Part shown: in pieces, positions 1 through 12,655 of the stretch
Layout of the letters: every line of letters starts with the position of its first letter
Numbering within the stretch: the stretch's first letter is position 1
Origin: Nautilus pompilius
Lineage: Eukaryota > Mollusca > Cephalopoda > Nautilida > Nautilidae
Direction: 5' to 3'
NCBI GenBank assembly: GCA_018389105.1
Contig: JACATO010002191.1
Location: forward strand, 62,001-126,000
DNA: 64,000 nucleotides
Position numbers and translations under genes: made by a program
The notes under the pieces: generated by a model
Database searches by the model: none
The model's input: only the letters and a program-made list of their open reading frames with translations
What the model was told of the DNA's origin: nothing

Positions 1-1890
1 AAGATGTAGTTTGCGTGAGTATACAGTAAAATGATTCTTGTGTCATCTATTATACTAATTAAAAATGTATTTTATAAACTGTTTATTTTTTTAAAAAAGT
101 AGAAGAAAAGCAAAATACTTTTAAAATGTAGAGTTCCTGAAGTAGAATTTTGCTTCAATAATGCATCATGTCGAACCTGTAACTGGTGCAGCGTACAAGA
201 AAAATGTATCATATTAAATGACAACAAGAAAAGGGGTCTAAATTGTTTCCTCACATTGAACTATTTAAGTAATGGCCTCCTCTTTAATCTTTGAGTTAGA
301 GATATCAAAAGGAACAGAAGTTTCCTGCTACATCAGAAGATTAAACCATTTGTTTTTGTTTCTCTCTCTTGTCCAATCCCATGAATGGCAAAGTGTTAAT
401 TAAAATTATCAAAATAATTTTTGTTTCATCAGAACACCTGTCACTTCGGTGACCTGGTGGTGCTATAAACAATCTGCACATGGTCCTGTCCACAGACCTA
501 TAATGGCACCAACAAAGTATCAGTTCCAATGCTGTGTGCAGAACATTAAGAAACAGTAAGAAAAGAAAAAAAAATCATGATGCATTTTAAAAAAAAGAAA
601 GAAAGAAAAAAGACTGCAGTATTACATTCTGGAGTTTGTTTACATAACGATAACTCAACCGTGTTTAATTATCTAAAGAACTGATAAATATCGGAATTTA
701 AACCGCTACCTGTACGATAGTTTAAATGACGGAATAAACAAATATAGCCAACTGTAGACTGAATATGGTGAGTTTGTTTTTTTTTTCATTGCAGATTTCC
801 AAATTATCCCAGATATGTTGGAAAAATTTTGTAGTCAAATTCTGATGTAGGCTATATAAAGTAGAGATAATTAGTCATTAGAAACAATACAAAATATAAA
901 CCCTAGTCATTTGGTAAAGACCTGAGATCTATATTTGTACAAATTGCTCGAATCACCAAATTCTGAAAAGAGAGAAAACAAACAAAAAAACCCTCCAATG
1001 TCTGTATTCCATTTAAATTGTAGAGCTTTATTTTTATTTAATTCATTTCCTGCATTTCATTTTTATTACCCTTTTTAACTCTTAAGTTTAAATGCGTGTA
1101 AGGAAATTAATTATTTATGGTGGGTGACAATAACAAAACAAAACAAAAATCAAGGCAGCAACCAGCATCAGTATGAAGATTTCTGATTTCTAAAAAAAAA
1201 CAATGAGGATGTACAACAATGGCCAGGAGAGCAGTGTTGCTGCGGGGAAGGGAGGACTAAAAAACAGTAATCCGATGTCGTGTCAACAGCATTTAAAATT
1301 CTTTTTTATATAAAAAAAAAAATAAGGTAGGTTCATCAAGTATTATAATGATATCTTCGCATCATCAGTATCAGTGTATGACTAAATGTCACACGCTTCT
1401 GACCGATTTCCTAAACCGTATCCCGAGAAATGGGTCAGGGAAATAATATGAGACTGTGACCATGGCTTTGAATGAAGAAGAAGAAGAAGAGGAGGAGGAG
1501 GAGGAGGAGGAGGAGAGGACTTTCGTTTTAAAATACAAACTGATGGATAGATCACGAACCCAAGGCCGAAACGTAGACCAACATGTACCCTAATTAACGT
1601 ACTTGTTCGATCTAAGGGGAGAGAGATGGGGAGAGAGATGGAGAGATGGAGAGAGAGATGGAGATGGATAAAAACGGAGTTAAATGACTCCACTCCACTC
1701 CACAGAAAATCGGACCATCGCCTGGTGGTGGTTGGTGGGGGGGGGTTAGGGTAAGGGGGACGACGACTTGGAGTAATACAACAGTTCAACTTACCACCGT
1801 CAAAGGCTTAGCCATAACTTAATCGGAATCTGCGCAAAGCATCAGCGAGCATCTACAATTCTACATTCTCTTTCTGTACAAGCTCTGTTT
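1..1890. other. Upstream intergenic DNA, no gene seen
   Basis: AT-rich sequence upstream of ANKS1. Short open frames on the minus strand (for example 341-529 and 1382-1789) show no recognisable domain, and the latter runs through purine repeats. I see no exon, RNA gene or transposase motif here. It may contain distal promoter elements, but nothing in the sequence proves that. Confidence 0.6.
1474..1517. repeat. GAA/GAG trinucleotide microsatellite
   Basis: About five GAA units run into about eight GAG units. A second purine-rich stretch, built from GAGA and GATGG variants, follows at about 1619-1670. Both lie upstream of the ANKS1 promoter region and look like simple repeats. Confidence 0.9.
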
Positions 1891-1896
1891 ACAAAG

Positions 1897-2200
1897 CTAT
1901 ATATAGTCGGTTCATTACGTTACCTCATTAATATTCATTTATGTATTGATTGGTCCGTTGCCGTGGGTGTGTTGCAATTTTTTTTTTTTTTTTTACCGGA
2001 ATAAGCCGAATTTTGCCGATAATGTTTTTTTTTTTTTTTTTTTTTTTTTTCGCGTTCGCCGACCAATAGATGGCGCCGTCGGCATTTGTCGTAAGGAGTC
2101 AACGAGGAAGTAGCGAGTGCTGTTGTTCCTCTCACATGTTGGCGATGTGTCCAGCGACTGCTGTACACGACGGCGAGATAAGATAACGCGTCGGGCGACA
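1897..2200 (+). promoter_or_regulatory. Probable ANKS1 core promoter and 5'UTR
   Basis: A TATA-like box (CTATATATAG, 1897-1906), an inverted CCAAT box (ATTGG, 1949-1953) and a forward CCAAT box (2063-2067) precede the ATG at 2201. The last 140 bases are much richer in CpG than the surrounding DNA, including CGCGTTCGCCG and GGCGCCGTCGG. Two long poly(T) tracts (about 1979-1993 and 2025-2050) lie between these boxes. The transcription start cannot be placed from sequence alone; start near 2060 (CpG-rich) or near 1930 (TATA-driven) are both possible. Confidence 0.45.
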
Positions 2201-2319
2201 ATGGGTAAGGAACAGGAACTTCTGGATGCTTCCAGGAAAGGGAATATTTCGGCCATAGAGCGGCTGGTGTGTTACAAGTCTCGGAGATCCGTCGGACCGC
2301 TGAATGCCCTGGCTACGAG
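2201..2319 (+). CDS. ANKS1: ANKS1 exon 1 coding part (ankyrin/SAM/PTB adaptor, N-terminus)
   Basis: This exon encodes MGKEQELLDASRKGNISAIE and about 20 more residues. It closely matches the known N-terminus of ANKS1A/ANKS1B (MGKEQELLEAARTG in human ANKS1A), the first helical part before the ankyrin repeats. ANKS1 proteins are cytoplasmic or synaptic adaptors with N-terminal ankyrin repeats, two SAM domains and a C-terminal PTB domain; ANKS1A acts downstream of Eph and EGF receptors. The ATG at 2201 has A at -3 and G at +4. An in-frame ATG at 2117 would add 28 residues but is not supported by the family start. The donor AG|GTGAGT falls at 2319/2320, leaving two bases (AG) of a split codon. The reading frame stops four bases after the exon end, as expected for intron sequence. 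Whether this is a single pro-orthologue of vertebrate ANKS1A and ANKS1B is inference. Confidence 0.88.
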
Positions 2320-2328
2320 GTGAGTCCC

Positions 2329-2342
2329 GGGGGGGGGGGGGG
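2329..2342 (+). repeat. ANKS1: G14 run just after the ANKS1 exon 1 donor
   Basis: Fourteen consecutive G residues begin nine bases after the 5' splice site. G-runs close to donors can bind hnRNP H/F or form quadruplex-like structures. A role here is inference, and the run length is the kind of position prone to sequencing error. Confidence 0.85.
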
Positions 2343-2724
2343 AGGAGAGACGACGGTGTCTCCCTTCTCCTTCATTGTCTGTCATTATTTCCTCCCATTT
2401 GTTGTTGCTTTCCCTCCCTCAGCTCTCTCTCTCTCTCTCTCTTACTCGGCTCGCCTGCGAACCGAGGAGTGCCTCCCTCTTCACCCACTTGTCTAATATT
2501 TTGTCATAAAACATTACATATGCTGATGAGATCGGTCGGTGGGTTCTCCTGAAATGGGATGTTTGGATGATGATGATGATTAACCTGCCTAGATTACTAC
2601 TCTTTGGGACGGTCTACCTGCCCGTTTCATCCTACATGCAGGTGCCTGTTTGTTTTATATTAAAACAATCCCAGTTTTCCTGAAGGAATCTTGAAACCCA
2701 AAATCAATTTTACCCCAAGGACAC

Positions 2725-3083
2725 CTCTCTCTCCCTCCCTCTCTCTCTCTCCTCCCTCCCTCCATCTCTCAGTACTGACATCATCTCTCCCTCCCTCCAT
2801 CTCTCCTCTCTCTCTCTCTCCTCTCTCCCTCCATCTATCTCTTCCTCCCTCCCTCCATCTCTCCCTCTCTCTCTCCTCCCTCCCTCCATCTCTCCCTCTC
2901 TCTCTCTCTCTCTCCTCCCTCCCTCCATCTCTCTCTCTCTCTCCCTCCCTCCATCTCTCTCTCTCTCTCTCCTCTCTCCCTCCATCCATCTCTCTCTCTC
3001 TCCCTCCATCCATCTCTCTTTCCCCCTCCATCTCTCTCTCCCCCTCCCTTCCTCCCTCTCTCTCTCTCCTCCCTCCCTCCCTC
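2725..3083. repeat. Long CT-rich minisatellite
   Basis: About 360 bases are almost pure pyrimidine on the + strand, built from irregular units of CTCCCTCCATCTCTCTCTCT type. It produces long but meaningless open frames on both strands (Leu/Pro/Ser-rich and Arg/Glu/Gly-rich), which I do not call genes. Confidence 0.93.
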
Positions 3084-6000
3084 TAAAAAGCATCCTAATC
3101 GAAATGACAGTTAACAAAGATACTGACCAACACCTGGATGGGTGATAATAACACAGAAAGGTTAAACCTGAAGGTGTTCTGCTTGTTTATTTTGTCTAGA
3201 AAGTTTGCTTCTCCCTCGATCAGTAGATTCTTTGCGTACATAACCAAAACAAAGAATAAAATAGCTCTAAAAACATTAAAAGATGTAATGTGTTGCAAGT
3301 ACCTACTGTACAACTACAGTAAAGTTCTTTGTATCATCTGGGATTAATGCCTGTAAATTGTGGTGTAATAATAGTTTGATTTTATAATTTTTCACCTGTA
3401 TCATTACTAGAAATGCTTTGATACTATTTAGTGGGAAAATCGTATTTGACACCCGCAGGGTATATGTGAATAGTTTATTTAATGAAATATGCATTAGTAC
3501 CACCAAAATTTTTATTATGGTTCCTATGTGAGGATTTCTTAATATTATTCTAACCTACTAGTGGTAGTCTATAAAAAGCTGTGATCAATATCCAATGGAA
3601 TCTTACATTTTAAAAAATTCTGCATTCTAGTACTGGGCTATCCTTATCCACTTTCCCAAAGTCATAGGCTTGTACCAATTTTTTTCTAATCTTTGTCTGA
3701 TGAAACCAGGTGTCTGACATCCTTCGTTAATTTTTCTTTTTACCTTTTATGCTATCCTAACCCTAACCCTAACTACTATAACACTACTGTGATTTTACAT
3801 TTCTTGAAATTATTGTCATAAAATTCTCCTCAATGACACTGTGGAATTGTGGGATAGAATTCAAACTGCTTTCTTACCTTTTGAGCAAGACGACTGGGGT
3901 GCCCCCCTTTCATGTATTTATTTAATTTTTAAAGTATTTTGTTAGACGGTTACTAAATTAAAAACTTTAACAAACAGTAAATAATTCCTTAGCCTGCATC
4001 TGATTGATAGTCTTATCTAAAGGGAGATAAATGGCTTTACTTCCTGTTGCACTGTTTCCCCAACTTCTTAGGACATTCTGAATATAATTGGATTGACAGT
4101 AAATTAATTTTTTAAAAAAAAAAACAACAAAAAGATCAGAGCAATAAGATGAAGAAACTGTTATTGTTAAAAATTTGTTTAAAAATAAACCACAAAATCT
4201 TGCAAAAATTGTGGTATAAGTATCAGTAAATGATTCTTACACACGTTTTTGATTTACAGCTAATGATGCCACCATTATATAATAACCAGAACAAATAACA
4301 TACATATTTGTAAGGAATGGTGTTCATACTGAGAAGAATGAATATTTGGAATTTGTGCTATATTTGCATTTTTTTTTAAATGTAAGTTTTTAAAGTCTTT
4401 TTTTTTTTTTATGGGGCAACCATGACAACAATTGGTTTAATACATTATGCACTGAACCACAATTTGATGCTTGCTGGAATAATTTAGCAAAATTATCATT
4501 GTTGAAGTAGGCTTATGATAAATAGTGCAGAATATGAAACAAGTCTTCTGCTTAGCCTTTCTTTTGATGCTGGTGGCAATAATAGTAGTCAAGGTTGCTT
4601 TAATGGTTTCCACTGCATTGTAGGATGGCAGTAAAAATCATAGTTTTACTGAAGAAACATTTTTAAAGACAAACTTTGATTGCTTTTTTCATTTCTTTTC
4701 TGCCTTCAAGAAAGAGAACTATTTAAAATATCTTATTTTAGAGAAAATCTACTGTGAATAGTAGTTTAATGTACATTGATCATAGTGTAGTAAGTGATGC
4801 TAACTCCAATCTTTTCTATAATCACTCTGTCTGTCTCAAAGACTTTTAATATATTTTTCTTGTCTTTGAATAAAGAGATTGTAACCAAGGAAAGGTAATT
4901 ATTAACAGGGTAATGAAACTCTCCTACTAACCATGTAGAATTTAATAAATATTCTAATGAAAATTCCTACATATGTGATATGGTAATTTCATCACACAAA
5001 ATTACAACAGGTGAATTTCTACTTTACAGATGCTTAATTTTTGCATCTTTTGCCCAGAAAAAGAAGAAATTATAATAGAATTTACTTGACTGAGAGAGAG
5101 AGAGAATGTGAAATATAATTTATTATGCCAAAAAAGGTGAGGATATTTGTGTGTAATACCTTGGAAATGAAAAAAAGACTAATCATGAAAAGGAGGATTT
5201 TGATATATAATAACTGGAAGATTAGATATAACTAGAAAAAGAAAGATACTGGCCTAAATCTAAAGAGTTAACATTCTAATATATTTATACAATTATACAT
5301 ATTTTTAAAAATGAATTTTGCATCACTAATTCTAACTCATCTGCATTAATGTAAAAATGTTGTTATTTTGGTTAATTAAAACCTGGATATTATGGCTGAA
5401 GAGATAGGAAAAAGAAAAACCTATAGTTTTTGGAGGATGATTTAAATTGTTCATTTTCATGCCAGTAATATCTACAATATATATTAAATTTTTTTTAACA
5501 ATAACAAAAATTATTGTAAAGAAATGCAATTTTGATTGTGGCTCCACACTTCCACACAGCTGTAGCCAGTATGATGTTTTGGATAACAAAATGTTTTTGA
5601 CCATCATCACCCTAATCCATCTGATCTTTTTGATCATCATCTTTTTTTTTTTGTGACAGCTGTCATTGTTTTTCCGTCTCAAAAGGACAGAGTCACTGAT
5701 TTGTTGTTCATCTCTCCCTCTCTCTCTCTGTTCTGTTGTGTTTGTTCCTCATGACTGGATCCTGTGACATTTGATTCAGGCATAATGAAGGTAGCATTGC
5801 TCAGTGTTTTAAATGAACCACCTGATCCATTGTAACTCTCCCTTTTTTCCATGCACCAGCCGTGATTAATTGGAACAAAGGAATTCTCACTCTCAAAGAT
5901 GGTTTGGCATGGCTGTCATTCTTAATTAAAATTACGAGATCTCTGAGCGTCTGTATTATTGAAAAAGAATTGTTTTGTTGATGTCACTTGTACAAATATG

Positions 6001-6700
6001 ATTATCCGCAGAAGAGTCAAAGGTAATGGAAAACAATAGGGCAGTTTTGTCTTGTCATGTGTAATTGTTCTTTTAATGAAACCATAAAATTAATTCTGAG
6101 GAAAAAAAAGATTGAATGGTTTGTTTGGATAATCTTTTTTTTTTTTTAAATAAAAAGTGGGTTTTCTGGCTGTTGTTGTTCTTGTCTGCTTTTGAAATAT
6201 GAAGTCAATAATTGCAAGTAGACTGATATTAAAGGGCTATACACCTACATATGTAAAAATGAAAAGGTGAACAAAAATCGTTTTTTTTTTAAATCTGTTG
6301 TGTGAGTTGGAGAGAAATTGGTGGCCTCCATCTCTGCAGACTGTTCTCACAGTACATGCACACACCTGGGTGTGTGAATTTGGCAGTCATAATTGTGTGC
6401 TTACCAGTGATTTATTCCAAGAGAACATTTTTGACAAAATGATGTTATTTTCCAACATGAACTTATTGTAACATGCTTTATATATTTTCTTAAAAATCAC
6501 ATTCTGGTGTATATGTAACTATATACACTAATGAATTGATTATCTATGAAATATTGGATATTTCATTGGTGAGTTCATTTTGGGCCATTGCTGTCTGCGA
6601 TTGGAAGTTAAAAATTTTTTTTAGTTAGAGGCATCAAAGTAAAATTAAAAATATTTTGAGTTATCTTTAGATAGTAAGAGATTATTATCAGTAGTAGTTA
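3084..6700. other. Intronic AT-rich stretch, no gene seen
   Basis: No exon-like segment, transposase motif or SINE head could be recognised. It contains a short run of three CCCTAA-type units (about 3752-3770), several poly(A)/poly(T) tracts and a small GA repeat near 5093. Confidence 0.55.
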
Positions 6701-6701
6701 A

Positions 6702-6722
6702 ACACACACACAAACGCACGCA

Positions 6723-6757
<35 letters not shown>
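6702..6757. repeat. CA/CG microsatellite
   Basis: A (CA)n tract interrupted by CACGCACGCGCA. It lies about 90 bases beyond the C-terminal end of the minus-strand Tc1 relic. Confidence 0.93.
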
Positions 6758-6759
<2 letters not shown>

Positions 6760-6845
6760 TCTTGCTATCATGATTTGGTTTTCTGTTATTACAATATGTC
6801 ACCTTGTTGCACAAATAAAAACAAGCAACAGAATCAAATTCTTTG

Positions 6846-7830
6846 TCAGTACCTGTCTGAGCCACTTTTTGCAGCAGCACAAATAGCTGCTACACTGTTT
6901 GGTATTGAATCAGCAAGATTTCTCATGATCTGGTCAAGGTTCTCCCATATCACTGTGAAACATTCCTTTAATTCTGTCATAATGGTGGTATATGGATGGG
7001 TTTCTCTCAGCTTATGATCTAGATGCTTCCACAGGTGCTTGAACTATATCATATCAGGAATTTGGAGTATCTGAGAAAGTTGAATATTTTCATTTCTCTT
7101 CCATATTATAGTCAAGCAAAAGGTTTTAGTTGTAACATTATTTTCCTATAGGATATGAGTATTGAAGCTTTCTTGATATGGTGGTACTGACATAATTGAG
7201 ATACCCTTTGACAGACACTAATTCTGTCTTTCCACCTTTTGAGATTATAGCCCATGCCATGGCAGCCCTGCCTCAATACTTGACAATGTATTGAAGACAT
7301 TGGTTTGAAGATCTTTGTTTGACTTTCATCAAATCTGGGTGCAGCCCCAGTTGCAAATTGTTGAAATCTGGGCTCATTGGAGAAGAGTACATATTACCAA
7401 TATTCAAGAGTCTTGCCAGACATGTCCTCTGACCAGACCTGCTGAAACATCATGTTCTTACGAGAGAGAGTGGATTTTTTATGTGCTACATAAAGGTAAT
7501 GAAGATGGCATTGGACCATTCTTTGGTTGGTTTCTTTTGCATGGGCATTGTCAGCAGGGGAATCTTGATAGTAGTGCAGACATGGCAAGTAATGTACTTC
7601 TGTGATGGTGCCACTTTTGAAAGTCTTCCAGGTTACATTGCTGCAGCATCGACATTTGCATTGATGAACTTCAGGATAATATTGATCAGATATCCACAAG
7701 AAAAGTTGAGATCTTTTGCATTTTGTTGTTGACTCTGGCCACCCTTTGTACAGTCCATAAATCATCTGAGATAAAAAAAGGAGAAATCTGTAGGAACTAT
7801 CTGTTTTAGAAATGATGATAATACACACAC
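6846..7830 (-). pseudogene. Tc1/mariner-type transposase relic 1
   Basis: Read on the minus strand in several frames, the segment keeps the order of a Tc1-like DDE transposase. A basic stretch KKSTLSRKN is followed by VLFSNEPRFQQFATGAA (the usual VLFSDEPRFQQF around the first Asp), a degraded middle part, and a C-terminal part, HPYTTIMTELKECFTVIW then SGSDRY with a stop at 6846-6848. The C-terminal order corresponds to the tail of Tc1 proteins that normally ends in a GGHTKY-like motif. Several stops and frame changes show it is dead. No terminal inverted repeats were found, so the outer limits are approximate. Tc1 transposases cut and paste DNA at TA sites; this copy cannot encode an enzyme. 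Confidence 0.72.
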
Positions 7831-9100
7831 ATTATCTACCCACCTAAATGTTCAATATATGTACAAACAATCACACCTGAAATATGCAAATTTTGGTCAG
7901 ATACATTCATTTATGGAGTAGCCATATATAGTGAGAATATTGATGAATTAAAGATTTTAAAATTTCCATAGATGCTGTTGCCTAATCATATCATGTGTTA
8001 AGCTGTTAAAAAGGTTTTTTGCAAGGTTGCTGTAAAAAAAAACACGTACAAAGAAAACACCTGCTAATATCTAAGTTATCTACTTGTTTACTTATTTTTT
8101 GCTGCTTAATGAACTCTAATGGCACAAGGTGATGTAAGTTAACCAAATAAAGTATGTATGTGCACAGCACATTAGTTAAATCAATAACAGAACAAACTGC
8201 AGCAGCTGAGGTTTTTGAAGTCTTTCATGTACAGTGCTGCTAATTAACATCAGCAAGTTGCTACAGAACTTCTCTCTCTTTGTCTTATGTGGATTCCAGC
8301 ACTTCATACTTCCAGGAATTTATGCAGAGAACCACATTTAATTTTTATAAGATTATTTTACTTGGCACAACGCAAGCACTTTTGTTTCTTAAATTTTAAC
8401 ATTCTATGTACTGTGATTCCTTAAATCTTTTACCACTTTTGTATTAGTAAGTGGTGTTTCATTGAAATTGATTAAATTTAATCTGTCCATCCATGAGGTA
8501 CTTCCACTTGTGAGTACTGAAGTTACTTTTGTTCTTGCTTTCTGGTTTGAATTTAGAATGTGGATATTCTGGTAACTTGACAACTGCTTGTTTTGCTAAA
8601 CAGATTTTGCTTTTACTTTTTAAAAATAAATAGTAGATATGTTTCTTTTATTTATAATGTTGTGCTTACTCTCAGCTTTCCCATATAAAAGTGCCAAAAT
8701 GTAGATGGAAGACCTGTTGAGCACTTCCTGTCTTTAATAATTCTGCATTGGACCCCTTTCAGTTAGGGACAGATTTGCATGCAATTGTTGGTATCCATTA
8801 TGCATGAATTTTATAATAATTTAAATATTGGATCCATTTACAGATAAAATAAAATAGTAATAATAATAATAATAATTATCATCATTAAGTCGCGGTATTC
8901 ATATGAAACTAAGTTGTTGTTTACTTTCAGGTAGAGACCCCAACCTTTCTAATAAGCATTTTCCAATAAATCTATGTGATTTTAAAATCTGATTATTGGA
9001 TGATCAGACAGGTTGTTTCCTGCTCATCATCAAAAACAGAGATTGCCTTTGTTAATCTAGGTTAACACTTCTTTTTAAAGAACAGAGAGTTGACATAAAA
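7831..9100. other. Intronic stretch, no gene seen
   Basis: AT-rich, with a short TAA microsatellite at about 8853-8876. No coding or repeat-family signal was recognised. Confidence 0.5.
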
Positions 9101-9102
9101 TG

Positions 9103-9230
9103 AATGGGAAATTGCATCTCCCCTTGCCAGTTATTTATAACATTTATTTGTTGTTCTCAAGTATACTAAAAAGAATGGGAAATTACATCTCCCCTTGCCA
9201 GTTATTTATTTATTGTTCTCAAGTATACTA
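9103..9230. repeat. Imperfect local tandem duplication
   Basis: Copy 1 (9103-9168) and copy 2 (9173-9230) both begin AATGGGAAATT(G/A)CATCTCC and end GTTCTCAAGTATACTA. They differ by one G/A change and a deletion of about 8 bases in the second copy. This looks like a recent local duplication within the intron. Confidence 0.88.
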
Positions 9231-9727
9231 TTAAAATTAACTTGGTTTGGCTGTCACAAAGAGAAGCGGGAAGTTGCCATTAAGCCTGGCATAAAAACAG
9301 AAAGTCTATTAATATACTTTTTAAAAAGATTCACACACTCGCTGTTTAATTAGCTGACATTCTCAGAACTCTTAATTGTTATCAATCTATCATATCTTTC
9401 CTTAGTGTGTAAAACTCGGTAAATGTAATATCTGTGATGTTTCCATGCATTTTAAATGCTTGGAAATGTTTTAGAGGATTTCTGGGATCATTTCTAATAA
9501 TTCAGTATCTTTGTTGCTTGGTTTATTACTGATAATTGAAAGACTTTTCCAAGTTGGTTGTTTATTCCCTTTGACCTCTGGAAAATGCAGAAGGGGGATT
9601 TGTTAGTTGTAAGTGATCAAAAAAAAAAAAAACCTCAAAGAATAAGAAACGGTGTGAAAGTATGTGCCTTAAGGCAAACTGAGTTTTGACTACAGTAAAT
9701 TCTTTTTATTTTTGCCATTCATCAGTC

Positions 9728-9965
9728 TCCACAAGCTACAGAGTGTTATCCTGCACCATGAGTATCCACGGCAATGCCGACTTTCGCAGGGAGGTTCTTG
9801 CTAAAACTCTTCATCTTTAGACGTGGGGGGGGGGAGAACCCACATGACTGAGACTGACCAATTGGTAAAGAAGAGCGAGAATAAACCATGCTGGGGAAGT
9901 ACGCCAAACCAAGCTGATCTGAGTTGGGGATTGAACTTGTCCTGCTGGCTACTCAATAAAGTGCT
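9728..9965 (-). repeat. SINE copy (family S1), minus orientation
   Basis: It contains the family's central motif on the minus strand (9795-9828, TAAAACTCTTCATCTTTAGA on +), followed by CACATGACTGAGACTGACCA, AGAAGAGCGAGA and a tRNA-like B-box-related stretch (GATTGAACTTGTCC) near 9931. The order matches the other minus-strand copies at 33.6 and 36.9 kb. Confidence 0.72.
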
Positions 9966-11690
9966 CTATAAATAGTAATAGAGGTTCAGGTTTATAAATC
10001 ATTAGTCTCTTGGAGTATGCAGTGCAAAGCTGGAATCCTTATTACAGTAAGGATGTTGATATTCAAAAAAGTTCAGACGTCTACTAAGATCATTCAAAGT
10101 GTGCATGATCTCAGTTATGAAGAGAGATGATGGTGACCTCTTGTCTGTTTTATAGACATTTATTTAAGGTGTTTTTTTTTCTGCTAAGGAAAATATAGGT
10201 TTAAATAGGGTCTTTGATTTTTGTGGCTTAAAAAGAAAGTACTTGACTAGATGTATGGAAATATATAGTAGCCATGTAGTGTCTGCGTGGAATGCTTTGC
10301 TGAGTGATGTATAGTCGAGGCAGAAATAGTAAATAATTGTATTTGGATTCAGCACTTAGAGATGTTCAGTTGAAATCAGGTGAGATATCATAAAGGCTGC
10401 TATTTCAGCAATATCTTGTTTGACCACCTGTAGTATGTATTAAAAGCTTTCTGCTCTTTTATGGACCCTTTCTTTTTGTGCATGTCTGGATTATGCACCA
10501 CTAGAACTTGGCATAAGAAGCATTACTTGATAATACTCTGACAGACTAAAGTTAACAAAGTGAAGGCGCAAACTGTACTGATGCCATAGGGAACAGTGCG
10601 AACTAGAACATGGCTATCACTGGACACGGACACACTCACGCACAGACAGACAGACAAACAGAGAATTGAGAAGAGAAGACAGGACTTGATGAAGTTGGTA
10701 TTAACTGCGGAACTGAAAATGGATTATGTTTAATTTTTCACAAAATGACTCCAGAAACAAAAATAATACATGAAGGAAGTTTTTTAGAAAATTTGTTTGC
10801 AATTTTTTTTATTTTTAAAGTTAATTGTACATGCATGTGTTACAGATAGATAAATTGATTGCCATATTTCTTTGAGCATGGACCACAAAGAAGATAAACT
10901 TCAATAATAAATATTTAAAAGACAGGTTCAAAGTAAAATATAAAGTAGGCAAAAATATCTGCTTTTGAACTAATGTTTAAAGTAATGGGATTATGTAAAC
11001 AGTGGCCATTGGGGAATGAAAATTTGTTTTATTTTAAGAGGAAATGCCAGTGTTTGCAAGCAAGATGTGATGCCATTACATTGCTATCAGAAGTGCTGCT
11101 CTAAGTGACTACTTGACTTTTCATTCTTAAATGACAGTTTAATGTTTTCTGTAGAGAGAGAGAGAATGTGTGTGTGTGTGTGTTTCTGAAACAGATTGGG
11201 CAAAACCATTATAGAGGGTCCTCCAAAATTAAATGTATGTTTTATCAAGTTACCTGTTTGTTTTTTCTCCTTTTTTGTTGTTCTAAATCACAAACTGCAT
11301 GAAAGTTGAGTTTCTTTTTTAAAAGAAGAAGAGTATATGGATAAGAATCCGATAAACAATATTTAATGGTTTTCTGAAAGCTATCTGCTCTTTTCAATGA
11401 AAAAATATCAAATAAAGGACAAAATCCATGTCCTATTTTGTTGAGGATGAGCTCTGTTGCCAGTAAAAAAACCTGCTGACTGGCTACCTCTTAGGATTGA
11501 TGCACCATTTCAGACTTGGGGCCTGATCTGAGCTACAGATGTAGATTAGGTTGACCACATGATGTGACAGGTGATTCCTACACCATTGTATGACTTGGAC
11601 AAGCCCCCATTTGCAGTCAATGTAACGTTTATGCCTTGGGGTAAGGCAGAGATATTACACTGTTCATGGGTGAAAATCTAGCAAGTGCCA
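9966..11690. other. Intronic stretch, no gene seen
   Basis: No exon or transposase motif was recognised. It holds a GA then GT microsatellite (about 11153-11183) and short AGAC repeats near 10642-10660. The segment near 11475 resembles the reverse complement of the inverted-repeat end at 12636-12655 and may be the left end of the next Tc1 element. Confidence 0.45.
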
Positions 11691-12655
11691 CAGTAGCCAG
11701 AGCTGTTTATTTTGTTGGTAAGCTACTCCAAGATCGAATTTATCAGAAATGGAAAGTGGAATGTCCACTGTAAAGTGAATCATGGCTGCAAATATGTAGT
11801 GGCAGAAAGAGGAGAAAGGTGCTTAGGCATGATTGTAAAGTCCAACTCTCATCAAACAGTAGACCAACTGACAAAGGCAATCATTTCAGGGCAGGTTACA
11901 TCCATCTCCATTTGTACTTTGTGAAGAATGTTGCAATGAATGGACTATAGCAGAGGAAACCATTGCATAAACAACTGATCAGAGTTACCAACATGAAAAG
12001 CTGCTTAATATGGTGTAAGGAGGGTAGACTTTGGACTGAGGATGTCTGGTGAAAACTGATATGGTCTGATGAGTAATGCTTTACCCTCTCTCCCTTTTTT
12101 TTTTTTTTTTTTTTTTTGCACATGAGCAAAGACAGATTTGGAGAAATCCACATGAATTTATCCCTTTCATGGGGTTTTAACTGCCCAGGCCACTGGTTGT
12201 CGAGTCAGGGTTTTGCTGGCATACTATGTGTTGTTGGGTCTCTTCAGAAGGCACAATGAATGCCAGTGCTTACCCCAGCATGATTGCTAATGAATTGCAT
12301 CCAGAAATTTTTTTATGGTGTACTTAGATGGGAATGGTTACTTCAAAGATGATCAAGGTCCCATCCACCTAACCCACATTATGCTTTGATGGTTTGGGAA
12401 ACATGATGGCGATTTCTGGCATCTCCCATGGCCAGTGCAATCCCTGGATCTCAATCCAGTTGAGCATCTGTGGGATGAACTTGAACGATGCATTTGCCAT
12501 CATGTTCTTCTGCTTACCTCGCTTCATGCACCGCACACAATATTAATGACTAAATGGGAAATGTCTCTCAGGACATCATTCAGTAATAAATTCTATGTCG
12601 CGTTGTGTCATGGCTGTCATTTAGGATAGGAATAATAAAGTGGCCAGCCGGTGTA
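11691..12655 (+). pseudogene. Tc1-like transposon relic 2 with right terminal repeat
   Basis: Frames on the + strand show a helix-turn-helix region (RGERCLGMIVKSNSHQTVDQ, about 11813 onward) and a VIWSDE-like segment (about 12058) around the first catalytic Asp. Next come DGNGYFKDDQGPIHLT in place of DGYFQQDNAPCH, and the diagnostic WPVQSLDLNPVEHLWDEL (about 12428-12482). Stops and frameshifts separate these blocks. The 3' end AATAAAGTGGCCAGCCGGTG followed by TA (to 12655) looks like a Tc1 terminal inverted repeat ending at the TA target. A decayed left partner may lie at about 11475. This is a complete-length but inactive Tc1 family copy. Confidence 0.82.

Noticed and set aside
1382-1789. 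135-codon minus frame upstream of ANKS1
   Set aside because: It runs through GAA/GAG and GAGA repeats and shows no domain; treated as chance.
2117-2200. Upstream in-frame ATG extending ANKS1 by 28 residues
   Set aside because: The family protein begins with MGKEQELL at 2201, which also has a better start context; the extension is more likely 5'UTR.
2660-3117. Long open frames on both strands (Leu/Pro/Ser-rich and Arg/Glu/Gly-rich)
   Set aside because: They arise from the CT/GA minisatellite; there is no non-repeat coding content.
3752-3770. CCTAACCCTAACCCTAAC, telomere-like repeat
   Set aside because: Only about three units; too short to support an interstitial telomere or a repaired break.
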